From positions 338,501-402,500 of the forward strand of contig CAKKNE010000002.1 in assembly GCA_918797485.1 (NCBI GenBank): a stretch of DNA of 64,000 nt. The letters are read 5' to 3'. This document shows, one piece after another, positions 62,846 through 64,000 of this stretch. The translations under genes and the position numbers were made by a program. Source of the stretch: Pelagomonas calceolata (lineage: Eukaryota > Sar > Pelagophyceae > Pelagomonadales > Pelagomonadaceae). Numbering within the stretch: position 1 is the stretch's first letter; each line of letters begins with the position of its first letter. The notes under the pieces are model-generated. The model was not told the DNA's origin and ran no database searches. It was given only the letters and a program-made list of their open reading frames with translations.

Positions 62846-63919
62846 CTATAACATCTTGCGCCGCAGCTCGAAGCGGCCGACGACGCACGGCTCCGTCGTC
62901 CAGCCGACGCAAACGATGCCTGAGGCGCACGCGATTTCCACGTCGTCGTCGTCCTCCGCGAGGAGCCCTACGAAGAGCAAGTCGCTGTCGATCCAAACGC
63001 CAGAGCTCGTCGTCGCGTCTCGCGAGCCCGTCCGCCGGCACCAGAGGAAGATCTCCCGGCCCTCGCCGCCGACGCCGCGGAACAGGTCGAAGTCGCCCTC
63101 GTAGACGTTCCACGTGCCGGCAAGGCGCGCGGGCCGGGACACCGGCTTTGAGGCGGATGCGGCCTTTGCAAGCCATTCACGATCTCGCCGCGTTTCTCCC
63201 GCAGTAGCTCGTTCGAGGGACGCGACGGCGTCGAGTGCACCGCGTGTGTTGGTGATTGAGCGCGAAACAGCGACGCCTGCCGCGCCGTCGAAGCCTCCGC
63301 TCGACTCCCACGTCAGGTCGGCTTTCAGGTCGACGTCGTAGCAGACGGCGCCCTCTTCAGTCATCCAGACGAGGTAGTGCGGTCCGGCGACGGCGTCGGC
63401 GCGGAAGTTCGGCGCGCTGAGCGGTGGCGACGGCAGCCAGACATGCGTCTCGGGCCAGAGCGGCGCGAGCGTGAAGCGTCCAATCCACTCGGGCTCGTGG
63501 GCCCCGAGCGTGACGTGGCCCGCGTAGCGGCTAAGCGGCGCGTCACGGTCAGCGGGCATGCCCGTATACCACTCGACTGGGCTCTGCCGCTCGAAGCGCG
63601 CGAGCCGCAATTCTTGATCCTCCCCGTCGCAGTACCACCGGCCGTTGAGTTTTTCTGCGAATGCCCTCATGGCTTCGTCGTCGCCCTGGGAGGTGGCCGT
63701 GAAGGTACCGGAAGCTTTCAGGTTCACAACGATGTCTTGGCAGTCGCCTTCGTCCTCACAAGTCCGTTGCAGCCGCCAGAGGCCGCGGAGCGACTGGCGG
63801 CCCCTCGCGAAGTCCGGCTCCGGGAACGCGCCCTCGCGAAGTCTTATTCTATGGCAGCGCGGTGGCCGCGGCGGACTCCACGCGATGGCAGGTGCGAGCA
63901 GTGCGATGCATAGCCACAT
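62846..63919 (-). CDS. unknown signal-peptide protein, possibly plastid-targeted
   Basis: The 357-aa protein begins MWLCIALLAPAIAWSPPRPP, a signal peptide with an aromatic plus-one residue and basic Pro-rich follow-up, as in plastid-bound proteins. Two related beta-rich halves start with LRGLWRLQRTCEDEGDCQDI and LAGTWNVYEGDFDLFRG, each followed by extended strands (GTFTATS; REIFLWC). This G-x-W entry resembles lipocalin/YCP-like beta barrels, but no family is certain. Function unknown. Confidence 0.65.
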   Translation of the reverse strand: MWLCIALLAPAIAWSPPRPPRCHRIRLREGAFPEPDFARGRQSLRGLWRLQRTCEDEGDCQDIVVNLKASGTFTATSQGDDEAMRAFAEKLNGRWYCDGEDQELRLARFERQSPVEWYTGMPADRDAPLSRYAGHVTLGAHEPEWIGRFTLAPLWPETHVWLPSPPLSAPNFRADAVAGPHYLVWMTEEGAVCYDVDLKADLTWESSGGFDGAAGVAVSRSITNTRGALDAVASLERATAGETRRDREWLAKAASASKPVSRPARLAGTWNVYEGDFDLFRGVGGEGREIFLWCRRTGSRDATTSSGVWIDSDLLFVGLLAEDDDDVEIACASGIVCVGWTTEPCVVGRFELRRKML

Positions 63920-64000
63920 CGCTGCAGTGCTCGGAGAGCCTGCAGCCTGGACACTGATCGTTAAACTGATGGGCTCCGATGCGTGCAGCCGATGTTGCGT

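Overview
This window looks like nuclear DNA from a marine photosynthetic stramenopile, most likely a pelagophyte (Aureococcus/Pelagomonas-like). The reasons are: very GC-rich, compact and mostly intron-poor genes; a fucoxanthin/chlorophyll LHC protein; nuclear genes whose products carry a signal peptide plus a plastid or thylakoid-lumen leader; mitochondrial genes in the nucleus; and short introns bounded by a perfect terminal inverted repeat (CTGTGTGGAAATCA ... TGATTTCCACACAG), i.e. introner elements, which are known from this lineage. The species itself is inferred, not proven.

Layout. 1-9.3 kb: partial acyl-anchored acidic protein, SET-domain methyltransferase, two unknown proteins, a myristoylated calcyphosin-like EF-hand protein and an RS-domain SF1 (UPF1-like) helicase. 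9.6-20.2 kb: UPF0489 protein, secreted GH28, ankyrin protein, mitochondrial ATP synthase gamma, coiled-coil protein, a U-box/NOP56 chimera, LTV1 and XAP5/FAM50. 20.6-30.1 kb: small mitochondrial-type membrane protein, glycosyltransferase, kynurenine-type aminotransferase, unknown repeat protein, papain-like protease, a 1.26-kb AT-rich gap and a SABATH methyltransferase. 30.5-44 kb: a leucine-dehydrogenase/FAD-oxidoreductase fusion, plastid RF3, a securin-like protein, a second glycosyltransferase, a prolyl 4-hydroxylase, a PAPS/nucleotide-sugar transporter, a secreted sulfotransferase-like protein and a thylakoid-lumen protein. 44.3-64 kb: kinesin-14, inorganic pyrophosphatase with a 44-codon ORF just upstream, plastid DUF3727 protein, two-TM protein, RanBP2-zinc-finger protein, APC6/CDC16, LYRM7/MZM1, NOP56, dynein light chain LC8, NAA60, LHC and an unknown signal-peptide protein.

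The genes are ordinary housekeeping, organelle and cell-cycle functions, without operons. Themes are ribosome biogenesis (LTV1, NOP56), RNA processing (XAP5, RS helicase), mitochondrial energy metabolism (ATP synthase gamma, LYRM7), plastid function (RF3, DUF3727, LHC, lumen protein), secretory sugar/sulfate modification, and mitosis (APC6, kinesin-14, a securin candidate).

The most unusual biology is at the DNA level. One introner family has intact members acting as introns in opposite orientations, with 8-bp target duplications, a conserved internal hairpin, a deletion derivative and decayed copies. A separate ~25-bp hairpin-like repeat occurs in eight intergenic spots. The U-box gene has captured pieces of NOP56, including its 5' UTR. 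No CRISPR, tRNA, rRNA or provirus was found.
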